Notes under the pieces: generated by a model
Told to the model about the DNA's origin: nothing
The model's database searches: none
The model's input: only the letters and a program-made list of their open reading frames with translations
Assembly: GCF_019331675.1 (NCBI RefSeq)
Contig: NZ_JAHBBJ010000001.1
Coordinates: 124,001-188,000 of the forward strand
Direction of reading: 5' to 3'
Length of the DNA stretch: 64,000 bases
Source: Bifidobacterium miconisargentati
GTDB lineage: Bacteria > Actinomycetota > Actinomycetes > Actinomycetales > Bifidobacteriaceae
Shown: positions 45,672-53,548 of the stretch, one piece after another
Position numbering within the stretch: position 1 is the stretch's first letter
Layout of the letters: each line of letters opens with the position of its first letter
Program-made: the position numbers and the translations under genes

Positions 45672-48600
45672 TTAGATGATGTCATCAGGTGGGTCGGACA
45701 CGTTCTCCAGTCCGTTCCGGATTCCGTTGTCGGGTACGGAAGCGTCCTCGTCGGTGGAATCGGCTGCAGGCTGGCCTGTTTTGCTGCGGCGCAGCGCGTA
45801 TACGGCGGTGCCGAGAGCCGCGAGGAGCAAGGCGGTGCAGGCGATGGCGATCCACATGCCCGATTTGACGCCGGTGTTGGCCAGGCCGGTCGGGTTATAG
45901 GCGTTCCAGTCGTCGTTGTCGCTGGAGACGGCCGATCCCTTGCAAAGAGTGCGGTCTTCGATGGTGACGGTCTCCTGTTCGGCGGGCTTGGATTCCCCGA
46001 ACGGGTTCGTGTCCGTTGTCGGGCATTCGATCAGCGGGACGCCGGATACGGACGCCCGATCGGTGTGATGGGTCTTCACGCCGGTGAGGGTGGCTTTCAC
46101 GTCTATGCTCTGGCCGGGTTTGAGGATTAGCGTGTCCCAGTCTTCCGGATATTCGATGTCGGCGATCTCGCCGTCGCCGGCGACGAGCCGGTCCCTCAAA
46201 TCCAGATCCTTGGTTCGGAACCATGCGCCCTGTCCGTCGGAGTCGACTCCGCTATCGTTCGTGATGGTGAACACGATACGGGTCGAGGAGGAGGTGAGTT
46301 TCAATGCCTGATCGGTGGAGTCTCGGTCGCCCTTGTCCCGGCCGCTGGCCTCGTCCCATTTCTCAATGGACAGACGAGGTGTCTGGTCGGGCGTGTGGGT
46401 CCATACGGTTTGCGCGGTGCGCGGCTGGCCGTTGAGGGTCTCCGTGAACTTGATACCGGCCTTATCGACGGCCGTGAGGCGTGTGAACTGCGCGTAGGCG
46501 CGCCAACCCTGATCCGATGTCTGGGAGGACATGATTTCGAGGTACGTCTTGGTGGCCGTGATGGTCAGGGTGCCGTCCGTGTGCTCGATGGTGAACCATT
46601 CCCCGTTGGGGTTCGTGTAGTCGCTGCCGGCGATGCGGTCGCCCTTGCGGGCGAGCGTCCGACCGTCACGGGTGATGTCGTTGCGCGCGTACACGGCCCA
46701 TTGTCCGGTGTATTGGTCGGCCTTGGTGTCGTATTCGCCGACCATGGTCCAGTCGTTGATTTGGCCGATGGCCCTGTCTGCCGGCAACGTGGACGAGTCC
46801 ACTCGATAGAGGAACTGCGTGCCTGCGTATACGCTGCCGCCGTTGAGGGAATCCCCGCCCACATTCACGGTCACGTCCTGGTCCGGACTGATGGGTTTGA
46901 GCAGGGTCGAGATGACGTTGGACGAGGAGCGCGCGTTGTCGGTGATCTGCGTTGCAGTCGCGTTGACGTTGGAATCCTTGTCATCGGTGGCCGTGACGGT
47001 CATGGGCAGGACGAGCTGGTAGTCGTGGCCCAGAAGGTTCTGGTCGATGGTGGGATCCTTGGACCGGTCATGGGATTCCCCTGCCGCGTATTCCTTGAGG
47101 TTCTCGGGTTGCGGGTCGCCGGGGAGAACGGTCCCGTCCTTGAGAGTGGTGTCCACGGTCTTGAAGAACATGAGGACTTCACCCCCGGTGATATCGGTCT
47201 GCACGTTGGCATGGTCGGTGACGTCCTTGCCTGTGGTCACGTCGATGACTCGCACGTTGGATGCGTCCACTGACAGATGCGCGGGATCGTATTGGGCGAT
47301 GGCGCCGAGTCGCCATACCGGGTATGCCGTTCCGGTCAGATCGGACGCCTTGATGGTGATCCGATAGTTGAAACGGTCCCCCAGCAGCAGGCTCCTGCCG
47401 TCGATGTTGAGGCTGCCGGCCTCCTGGCCGCCAGAGGGCACGCATGCGCCTGTGTCGTCGCAGAACGGGTTGGTCGTGCCGTTCGATGAGACCAATTGAC
47501 CGTTCACCTGCAGCATGGCGATGTTGCGGATGGAAACGCCCTTTACGTGCTTGCTCACGTTGGCTTGGAAGCTGACTTCCAACCGCGGATGACCGTTGGC
47601 AGTCCACGAGTCGAGGACCGTCGCCTCGGGGGTGATGGTCAGCCGATGGTTGGTTGCGTCGATCTCCTTGGTGTAACGGTCGGAGGCGAGCAGGCCTTCC
47701 GTGTCGCGTACCTGTATCGATGACGGGTCGATGCCGGTGTTCTCGTCGTAGGCGTCGATGAGGGTCAGGCCCGTGACCGGATAGGCGAGATCGGGCAGGT
47801 TCGGGGAGATGACGAGCTGGTATTCGAGTGTGTCGCCGATGGAAACATACCGATTCTCGATGCTTTTGCCGGTGTCTGTGGACAGGACCTTCTTGGTGAC
47901 GGGAGGCACGTATCCGCAGATCTGCGTGGATTGCGATTTCACGGTCTGCCCGTTCACCCGTTGCTCGCCAAACATCGTGTACGCGGATCCGGTCTTATCG
48001 GCGCATAAATCGAGTTCCTCGCCTGATTTCTTGCCGTTGTCCTTCAATGCCTGTGCCGCGCCTTTGCCGGAGGCGAGGGCCGTCTTGCCGGGCACGATCA
48101 GCGTGTACTGGCGAGCGGAGTCATGCTTCGCTAGCGTCTGCATGCCCGTTTTGGTCATGGTGGCAGTGAGGGTGCCGTTCTTCTCGGTCAGGGTGAATGA
48201 TGAGGTGATGTCCTTGCCGGAAGCGAGGACATCGTCCTGGGTGGGGCGGGTTGCGTCGTTCGTGTCGGTCATGATCACGCGAGCCTGTTTGACGTCCGGG
48301 GAGAACAGGTATGAGGCCTTGGACCAGTCCGCGGTGAGGGAGAAAGTGGCCGGCGTCTGCGCCGGATCACCCGGGAAGGTGCCGTTGACCGCAATGCCGA
48401 GCCTGTCGCCGTCAAGTACCCGACGGCCGCTGATTCCTGTTTTGCCGGTCGCGTCCCCGTCGGTGGCGGTGATCCAACGGCCGGCGGTTTCATCATATCG
48501 GATCCAGGTGGAATCGGGTGCCGGAGACCATTGACGGAAACCGTCCTTCGACCCGTTGGCTTCGACGCCGTTCCAGACCATGTAGGCGGTGCCGTCCACG

Positions 48601-49487
48601 AGACCAGTGGACGGATTCGTAACCGTGGCGTCGTATTCCAATACCAGCGTGGCGCCGGAGGGAAGCATACGGTCGCCGTCGTATACGGCCGAGACGGTCG
48701 AGGACGTCTTGTCCCAGTTCAGGGTGAATTCGTCGGACACGTCCCGGCCATCGAGCCGGATCGACATGTTCGACACGTCGACCGTCGCCCCGTTCCCTGC
48801 GATATGGTCGCCCAAGGTAAGAGCCCAGCCACCGACTCCGGTGTTCATGGTCACCGTCGCATGGTTCGTCATGCCGTCGGCCGTGGTCACATCCTCGACC
48901 TTTCGCGATGGTGCGGCTGGCCTGGTTGATGTCAGGGAGAAAGTGAGTGTGGGATCATGAGCCGTGGTCGACGCGGCGGCGTCCATATGGCCCTGACGCG
49001 CTGCAGTGGCCTCGATCCAATACGTGCCTTCCTGCCAAGAGCTCCAGCCTAAGTCCGACGGGGTGAACGTACCGCCCGCCGTTTCGCCCCGGTTCGTCGC
49101 ATTCGCCCGTTTGGCAGCCTGTCGGGCCTTCACATAACCGCCCGGATGGCCCTCGTAATGCAGGATTGTATTCACCGTCACATTCTCGGCCGGCGCCGAC
49201 GCACCGGGATCGAGACGCAGCGTCACCCGCACTCCGGCGGAACCGCCGACCTTCACATCGGCCGGTTTGTCGAGCTTTGCCGACAATACCAGAGAATATG
49301 ATCCGTCTTGTGTGGCTTCCGTCATCACGTTCTGCTGCTGCGGGGCCGGATCGACGGCGTACGCCGTGATGGGTCCGGCCAGGGTCGCCGCCGCGACCAG
49401 CGACGCCACCGTCAATGTCGCTCCACGCGACCATATGCCGCCCGACCGGTTTTCGTGACCGGACCGGGATTGTGGATTCAACCTCAT
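45672..49487 (-). CDS. very large LPXTG-type surface protein
   Basis: The ATG at 49487 follows GGAGGCAGC and gives 1271 aa. It has a signal peptide (TLTVASLVAAATLAGPITAYA) and then many Ig/isopeptide-like β-domains (recurring YDA.V.N, TGLTLIDAYDENTG, FTITNDSGVD). The sorting signal LANTG is followed by a membrane helix (WIAIACTALLLAALGTAVYAL). After the usual RRSK it carries an extra ~35-residue acidic cytoplasmic tail, which is uncommon. Probable adhesin or pilus tip, displayed by one of the two sortases. Substrate unknown. Confidence 0.85.
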   Translation of the reverse strand: MRLNPQSRSGHENRSGGIWSRGATLTVASLVAAATLAGPITAYAVDPAPQQQNVMTEATQDGSYSLVLSAKLDKPADVKVGGSAGVRVTLRLDPGASAPAENVTVNTILHYEGHPGGYVKARQAAKRANATNRGETAGGTFTPSDLGWSSWQEGTYWIEATAARQGHMDAAASTTAHDPTLTFSLTSTRPAAPSRKVEDVTTADGMTNHATVTMNTGVGGWALTLGDHIAGNGATVDVSNMSIRLDGRDVSDEFTLNWDKTSSTVSAVYDGDRMLPSGATLVLEYDATVTNPSTGLVDGTAYMVWNGVEANGSKDGFRQWSPAPDSTWIRYDETAGRWITATDGDATGKTGISGRRVLDGDRLGIAVNGTFPGDPAQTPATFSLTADWSKASYLFSPDVKQARVIMTDTNDATRPTQDDVLASGKDITSSFTLTEKNGTLTATMTKTGMQTLAKHDSARQYTLIVPGKTALASGKGAAQALKDNGKKSGEELDLCADKTGSAYTMFGEQRVNGQTVKSQSTQICGYVPPVTKKVLSTDTGKSIENRYVSIGDTLEYQLVISPNLPDLAYPVTGLTLIDAYDENTGIDPSSIQVRDTEGLLASDRYTKEIDATNHRLTITPEATVLDSWTANGHPRLEVSFQANVSKHVKGVSIRNIAMLQVNGQLVSSNGTTNPFCDDTGACVPSGGQEAGSLNIDGRSLLLGDRFNYRITIKASDLTGTAYPVWRLGAIAQYDPAHLSVDASNVRVIDVTTGKDVTDHANVQTDITGGEVLMFFKTVDTTLKDGTVLPGDPQPENLKEYAAGESHDRSKDPTIDQNLLGHDYQLVLPMTVTATDDKDSNVNATATQITDNARSSSNVISTLLKPISPDQDVTVNVGGDSLNGGSVYAGTQFLYRVDSSTLPADRAIGQINDWTMVGEYDTKADQYTGQWAVYARNDITRDGRTLARKGDRIAGSDYTNPNGEWFTIEHTDGTLTITATKTYLEIMSSQTSDQGWRAYAQFTRLTAVDKAGIKFTETLNGQPRTAQTVWTHTPDQTPRLSIEKWDEASGRDKGDRDSTDQALKLTSSSTRIVFTITNDSGVDSDGQGAWFRTKDLDLRDRLVAGDGEIADIEYPEDWDTLILKPGQSIDVKATLTGVKTHHTDRASVSGVPLIECPTTDTNPFGESKPAEQETVTIEDRTLCKGSAVSSDNDDWNAYNPTGLANTGVKSGMWIAIACTALLLAALGTAVYALRRSKTGQPAADSTDEDASVPDNGIRNGLENVSDPPDDII

Positions 49488-50067
49488 GCTGCCTCCAAAT
49501 GAATCTCTCGATGGACAACACCCACACCCACGATGGCCTGCCGGCCATGGGGCATGGGACGCCGCCAACGCTAGAGACAACAAGGAAAGGCAACGTGCGT
49601 GTCACGCATCAAAAGAGGAGCGGCCGCTCTGTGACAGGCTCATCCACAGGATTCGCAACCTGAGAGACGCCGAATGGCGGATAGGCCACCGGAACGACGC
49701 ACTCGTCTGTCTCGCCCACACCATCCAACCGCGACTCTGCCCATAAGAAGAACGGGGTCCCCACGCTAAACGTCGTGGGAACCCCGCCATGCATTGCCCC
49801 TAAAAGAGGACAAGGCCAAAAATATCACCCCATGTCAACAGCGAGAAAGGCACCGAGCGAGAATCTCACGCCTCCCACATACCGGCTATGGATTCGGCAC
49901 ACGAAATAAGATCGCCCAGTTCCCATGCGACAATGAGGTCGATCATCCCGCATTCCAGAACATCGTCGGCATCCACCACGTCATTCTCCTTCCCACCTGA
50001 AACCAATAAACCACAAAACCATCAAACCAAGAACCATCGCGGAAGGGTTGCAGGGTGAACCGCACCC
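49488..50067. other. gene-poor gap with a terminator-like hairpin and tiny ORFs
   Basis: This 580-base gap holds the leader of the large surface-protein gene and a hairpin at 49753-49787 (GGGG-TCCCCACG stem; T-rich TTCTTCTTA on the minus side). Two minute overlapping minus-strand ORFs (about 49943-49983, 13 aa, and just below it, 26 aa beginning MIDLIVAWELGDL) have AAGGAGAATGAC ahead. A plus-strand frame (to 49746) contains a protein-like stretch, RDAEWRIGHRNDALVC, but no ribosome site. None is strong enough to call as a gene. Confidence 0.4.
50007..50029 (+). repeat. 23-bp direct repeat, left copy
   Basis: TAAACCACAAAACC followed by ATCAAACCA. A second copy with one mismatch is at 51420-51442. 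The pair flanks the divergent genes at 50068-50592 and 50641-51387. The core AAACCACAAAACC also occurs upstream of the LPXTG gene near 40770 (opposite strand). Confidence 0.75.
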
Positions 50068-50592
50068 TCATTTTCCCGGCCCTATGCGTCCTGGATTCAC
50101 GACACCGATGAAGCCGCCATCCGATAGGGCCACCGTTACCGGGGACCGGTCGGAAAGCCTGAACAGGGATTGCACCTCGGCTTCGCCTTGCGGCATCACG
50201 CTGCGAATCCTGGCATACTCCGGATTCCACCATCGAGTCCGCATCATCGGCGGCACCGCCGCCCTGAGAGCCACACCATGCTGGTAACAGACAACACCGG
50301 AAGGCCAGACCGTCCGAGGCTCCGTATCGTCATTGCGCATACGAAGCTCAATCCTCAGCACGTCGCCCTGACAAACACCGTGAAGGAGCATCGCGGAAAC
50401 CATACGCACGCGCCACGAATCGACACAGGCTCCCCCCGACAACGGCATCACGCCACGGTGAAACCAGAAAACATCACCGCACAGAGAATCAGCAACGAGC
50501 CTGAAATCGTAAACGATTCTCACCAGCAGAACGATAACGAGCATGGTAATGGCACACCCGGCCACTACCTTGAAATCAGCAGCAATATACAT
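50068..50592 (-). CDS. putative exported or membrane protein
   Basis: A 174-aa protein with an N-terminal hydrophobic segment (CAITMLVIVLLVRIVYDF). The outer domain resembles telokin/DUF4352-like β-sandwiches by pattern (VLRIELRMRNDDTEPR ... VMPQGEAEVQSLFRL). The start is 48 bases from the divergent neighbour, so the two share a promoter region. Both lie between 23-bp direct repeats. I do not recognise the family. Confidence 0.6.
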   Translation of the reverse strand: MYIAADFKVVAGCAITMLVIVLLVRIVYDFRLVADSLCGDVFWFHRGVMPLSGGACVDSWRVRMVSAMLLHGVCQGDVLRIELRMRNDDTEPRTVWPSGVVCYQHGVALRAAVPPMMRTRWWNPEYARIRSVMPQGEAEVQSLFRLSDRSPVTVALSDGGFIGVVNPGRIGPGK

Positions 50593-50640
50593 GACAGCAC
50601 CTCAAATGAGACCGAAGCACACGCAACGGGAGGACAGCGA

Positions 50641-51387
50641 ATGACTCGAAGACGAAAACACCAGCAGCCAGACGACAAAGCCCAGGCCGAAACTGCGGAA
50701 ATGATAAAGAAGCTGGATGCGATCGACAACACTCAAAGGGAAATCCTCGCCTCGCTTCAGAAAAGAAAACCGCTGATCGCCGATATCGTGCCGACGATAA
50801 TCGATATCATCGCTTGCGTCGGAACAATCGGAGGACTGATCTTCGCGGGAGTTCAGATAGATCAATCCACAGACCAGTTCCTGCAATCCGGCCCCGCCTA
50901 CTCGCTGAAGGTCCTCGGCATGCAGGTGAGCGTCAACGACATGACCGCAAACGGGGTGGCGGCATTGCAGACCGCCGGCATCGGAGTATTGTCCAACAGC
51001 GGCAGGCTGCAAGGCAGCATTACAGCCTTCGATCAGGAGATCACCGGCGGCAACAGAACCTGCATACCCACCATGAAAACCAGTCACGGAAAGCAATCGA
51101 TCTCCACGGACCCAAAGGACGTGAGACTGCTCAACCAAGGACAAATCACGCTCAATCCAGGAGAATCCATTCTCATCCTGTTCGTCACACCCGAAGGAAC
51201 GGGGAAAACAACGGGCTATCTGCCCAAGCCCGGCAAATACTCCGCGTTCACTCCAGGATGGGACCAAGTGGATATCGACGTAAGCGATCCGCAGGATCCG
51301 AAGTCGAATGAGGACATGATCAAGCACTATCAAGACATGCCGGGTTTCGGTCAAGCAGTCGCCAACTGTCGGTCCCTGGCCGAATAG
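50641..51387 (+). CDS. putative membrane protein with coiled-coil N-terminus
   Basis: The ATG at 50641 follows GGGAGGACAGCGA and gives 248 aa. A short coiled coil (KAQAETAEMIKKLDAIDNTQ) precedes one membrane span (IVPTIIDIIACVGTIGGLIFAG). A β-rich outer domain of about 160 residues follows. It is divergent from the previous gene, and the two may form a small membrane-associated pair; the function is unknown. The surrounding repeats suggest it moved as a unit. Confidence 0.7.
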   Translation: MTRRRKHQQPDDKAQAETAEMIKKLDAIDNTQREILASLQKRKPLIADIVPTIIDIIACVGTIGGLIFAGVQIDQSTDQFLQSGPAYSLKVLGMQVSVNDMTANGVAALQTAGIGVLSNSGRLQGSITAFDQEITGGNRTCIPTMKTSHGKQSISTDPKDVRLLNQGQITLNPGESILILFVTPEGTGKTTGYLPKPGKYSAFTPGWDQVDIDVSDPQDPKSNEDMIKHYQDMPGFGQAVANCRSLAE

Positions 51388-51419
51388 GAACACCATGACG
51401 AGCAAGTCGAACCGACTAC

Positions 51420-51442
51420 TAAACCACAAAACCGTCAAACCA
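51420..51442 (+). repeat. 23-bp direct repeat, right copy
   Basis: TAAACCACAAAACC followed by GTCAAACCA; one base differs from the copy at 50007-50029. It lies just after the membrane-protein gene that ends at 51387. Confidence 0.75.
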
Positions 51443-51452
51443 TGAAACCACT

Positions 51453-51722
51453 TCACCGGCTCCCCCTCGTTGGCCCGTCGTGAAGATTCGCGTTCCCGGA
51501 CAGGAGGGAATCGATGATCCCATCCAGGACAAGCACCACGGTCAGCAGCAGTCCGGACGCGCAGCAGGCCGATACGAGCAGCAGAGACGTCCAGAACAGA
51601 GCCCGCCCGGACAGGCTGGCGAGCAGCACGACCGGGATGAGGGCCACGAACGCGATCCGGCAAGCCACGGCCGTCACGATAAGACGCCGTTGCCATCTGA
51701 TCGCGCTCAAAACGCCGGTCAT
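51453..51722 (-). CDS. small two-span membrane protein
   Basis: From the ATG at 51722 it is 89 aa with two hydrophobic spans (AVACRIAFVALIPVVLLASL and TSLLLVSACCASGLLLTVVLVL). An upstream ATG at 51827 would add 35 basic residues and overlap the zinc-ribbon gene. It is the last gene of the maintenance operon. No family recognised. Confidence 0.6.
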   Translation of the reverse strand: MTGVLSAIRWQRRLIVTAVACRIAFVALIPVVLLASLSGRALFWTSLLLVSACCASGLLLTVVLVLDGIIDSLLSGNANLHDGPTRGSR

Positions 51723-51775
51723 TGGGCGGGCCCCACCATCGTGGCGGACGGGATGCAGCCGACGGGAGACGCGCA

Positions 51776-52027
51776 TCACGCGCCCCCGTACAGGAGCCTC
51801 AACGGTGGTTCCTTCCCTTGTTTCCATTCGCGCATCGCCTTCTCGTGCATGTCACGGACCCGCTGTCTCGCGTTGTCCATCGGCACGCGCGCCAACCGGA
51901 TGAATCCCCGGTATCCGCAGCACCGGCATGACTCCTTGGTCTTGGCGCTGTTGCCCGCCCATTCCCAGCGCACGGGATGACCGCATCTGGGGCACACGCC
52001 AACGACCGCCATACGTCCACCCATCAT
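51776..52027 (-). CDS. zinc-ribbon protein
   Basis: This 83-aa protein has two CxxC pairs (VCPRCGHPVRWEW and CRCCGYRGFI) forming a zinc ribbon, then a basic helix (MDNARQRVRDMHEKAMREWK). Its ATG shares a base with the stop of the RHH gene (TGATG). It may bind DNA or RNA. Such proteins are common accessory genes in actinobacterial mobile elements. Confidence 0.75.
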   Translation of the reverse strand: MMGGRMAVVGVCPRCGHPVRWEWAGNSAKTKESCRCCGYRGFIRLARVPMDNARQRVRDMHEKAMREWKQGKEPPLRLLYGGA

Positions 52028-52254
52028 CAGCCTCCTATCCTTTCCAAATGCTCCAGCAGAGCCGTCTCGATCACGTCCTGAATCTTCAGCCCGTGGCCGG
52101 CGGCATACAATTTGACCCGGTTCCGGGTATTGACCCGCAACCTGACCGACGTGTTCACCCACTCCTCCGATATCGGGGCTTCCTGGCGAAACACGTCCTC
52201 CGGACGCTTCACCCCACGGGTGCTCGCGGAAGGTTTGAAATTCGCGTTCCTCAC
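52027..52254 (-). CDS. ribbon-helix-helix partner of ParA
   Basis: The GTG at 52254 has a strong ribosome site (AAGGAGGGGCGCT) and overlaps the previous stop (GTGA), giving 75 aa. The C-terminal half (NTSVRLRVNTRNRVKLYAAGHGLKIQDVIETALLEHL) is a ribbon-helix-helix fold; the front is flexible and basic. Small RHH proteins next to ParA (ParG/omega type) bind the partition site. Here one small membrane-protein gene lies between them. Confidence 0.75.
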   Translation of the reverse strand: MRNANFKPSASTRGVKRPEDVFRQEAPISEEWVNTSVRLRVNTRNRVKLYAAGHGLKIQDVIETALLEHLERIGG

Positions 52255-52457
52255 AGCGCCCCTCCTTCCATGAGCAGCACCGTGGCCGCGACCAAAGCCA
52301 CGAGGAACGCCAAACCCGAGACATTCTCGACAAGATCCAACGCCCGTTCCGGCAGAGTATGACGTTCCACGAGAGTCGAGGCCAGGGCGCAGACGCACAC
52401 GAAGCACGAGGGCAGCAACACATACCACGCGGCCAATGCCGTCATCACGCCGATCAT
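52251..52457 (-). CDS. small two-span membrane protein
   Basis: A 68-aa protein with hydrophobic spans (AAWYVLLPSCFVCVCALAS and VSGLAFLVALVAATVLLM). The start overlaps the parA stop (ATGA) and the stop overlaps the RHH start, so the three are cotranslated. Function unknown. Confidence 0.65.
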   Translation of the reverse strand: MIGVMTALAAWYVLLPSCFVCVCALASTLVERHTLPERALDLVENVSGLAFLVALVAATVLLMEGGAL

Positions 52458-53038
52458 GCGACCACCTCCATGAGCTCCCGGTAGGCGTCCGCGTACTCCC
52501 ACAGCTTCGCCGGCGGGCGCATGAACGATTTCAGAATGTCCTGACGGTGGCGCACGACGGTATCGAAACGGGGCACCTGTTCCTCATCCAGGCTTTCCAA
52601 CGTGTCCCGGCACGCGGTCGTGCGCGGATCGGCGTCAACGACCAGCACAGCGTGCGGGGCGTCCACGCAACGTTCCCAACGGAACGTCTGCTGCAGATCC
52701 AACGGGGTCGCGCCGGTGGGCACGATCACGAAATCGGCTACCCTGCACGTCGCGTCCAGCACCTGGCCGGACGGCGGCGTGTCCACCAGGACAAGCCCGT
52801 CCGGACGGCGGCGGGACATCCTTTCCAACGACGCCTGGTTCACGGGCCTGACCTCGAAACCAAGGTCGAAGCCCTGATCCTCGGCGTCCATGGCCCACTG
52901 CGTGGCGCTGGACTGCGGATCCGCGTCCAGCACCGTGACCTTCATATCGGGGTCACGCAGCACCGCGGCACGAGCCATGAAAACACAGCTTGTCGTCTTG
53001 CTGACCCCGCCCTTCGCATTAGCGATAGTGATGATCAT
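52454..53038 (-). CDS. parA: ParA-family partition ATPase
   Basis: The ATG at 53038 follows GGAGGATG and gives 194 aa. The deviant Walker A is AKGGVSKTT, the A' motif is VTVLDADPQSSAT and Walker B is LVLVDTPPSG. The size is that of ParF/ParA-small ATPases, which work with RHH partners such as the gene at 52027-52254. It would segregate or position the element, which implies an extrachromosomal phase (inferred). Confidence 0.92.
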   Translation of the reverse strand: MIITIANAKGGVSKTTSCVFMARAAVLRDPDMKVTVLDADPQSSATQWAMDAEDQGFDLGFEVRPVNQASLERMSRRRPDGLVLVDTPPSGQVLDATCRVADFVIVPTGATPLDLQQTFRWERCVDAPHAVLVVDADPRTTACRDTLESLDEEQVPRFDTVVRHRQDILKSFMRPPAKLWEYADAYRELMEVVA

Positions 53039-53101
53039 GTCATCCTCCGAAAACCGATTACCTATAAAACGAAAAACCAAAACACCGGGAAACCCGGAAG
53101 C

Positions 53102-53548
53102 CTACGACGCCTGCTCGGTGGCTGTGAGGGCGGCGTGCTTCTGCTTGCGCTTCGCCCATTCCCTGCTCCAGTAGGCATGGGAATCGCCAGCCCATGCGAC
53201 TTTCGCGGGGTTGGCGCGCAACCATGCCAGGCATTCACGCCGTCGCCGCTCCGGCCGATCCCTGTCCCTACGGCGGATCTCCACGCCATCGGCCTCCATG
53301 AGCTCGGCCACGCGCTGGCGTTCCCGACGTGACATGCCCCCGTAGATCGAATCATCGTCATACAGGCCCACGATCGCGTCTGTCAGGCATTCAAGCCGTA
53401 ACGGACAGGACCGGCAGATCGCGATGGCCAGCCGAGTGGCCTTCGGGCTGCGCCGTCCGTCCTCGCCGGCCGGATGCCATAGCACGTCGGCCAGATGCGG
53501 GTTGCGTTGTTCGAGTTCCGCGCAGTACGCGCGCACACGCCCGCTCAT
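53102..53548 (-). CDS. WhiB-like iron-sulfur regulator
   Basis: A 148-aa protein with the WhiB core: C9 as probable first ligand, then CRSCPLRLECL and the turn IYGGMSRRERQ (WhiB G[VI][WY]GG). A basic C-terminal half follows. WhiB proteins are Fe-S cluster transcription factors limited to Actinobacteria and their phages. The ATG overlaps the stop of the replication-like gene (ATGA). Confidence 0.85.
   Translation of the reverse strand: MSGRVRAYCAELEQRNPHLADVLWHPAGEDGRRSPKATRLAIAICRSCPLRLECLTDAIVGLYDDDSIYGGMSRRERQRVAELMEADGVEIRRRDRDRPERRRRECLAWLRANPAKVAWAGDSHAYWSREWAKRKQKHAALTATEQAS

Noticed and set aside
49943..50233. 96-codon minus-strand frame overlapping the exported-protein gene
   Set aside because: Mostly a second frame of 50068-50592; only its last 13 codons have their own ribosome site.
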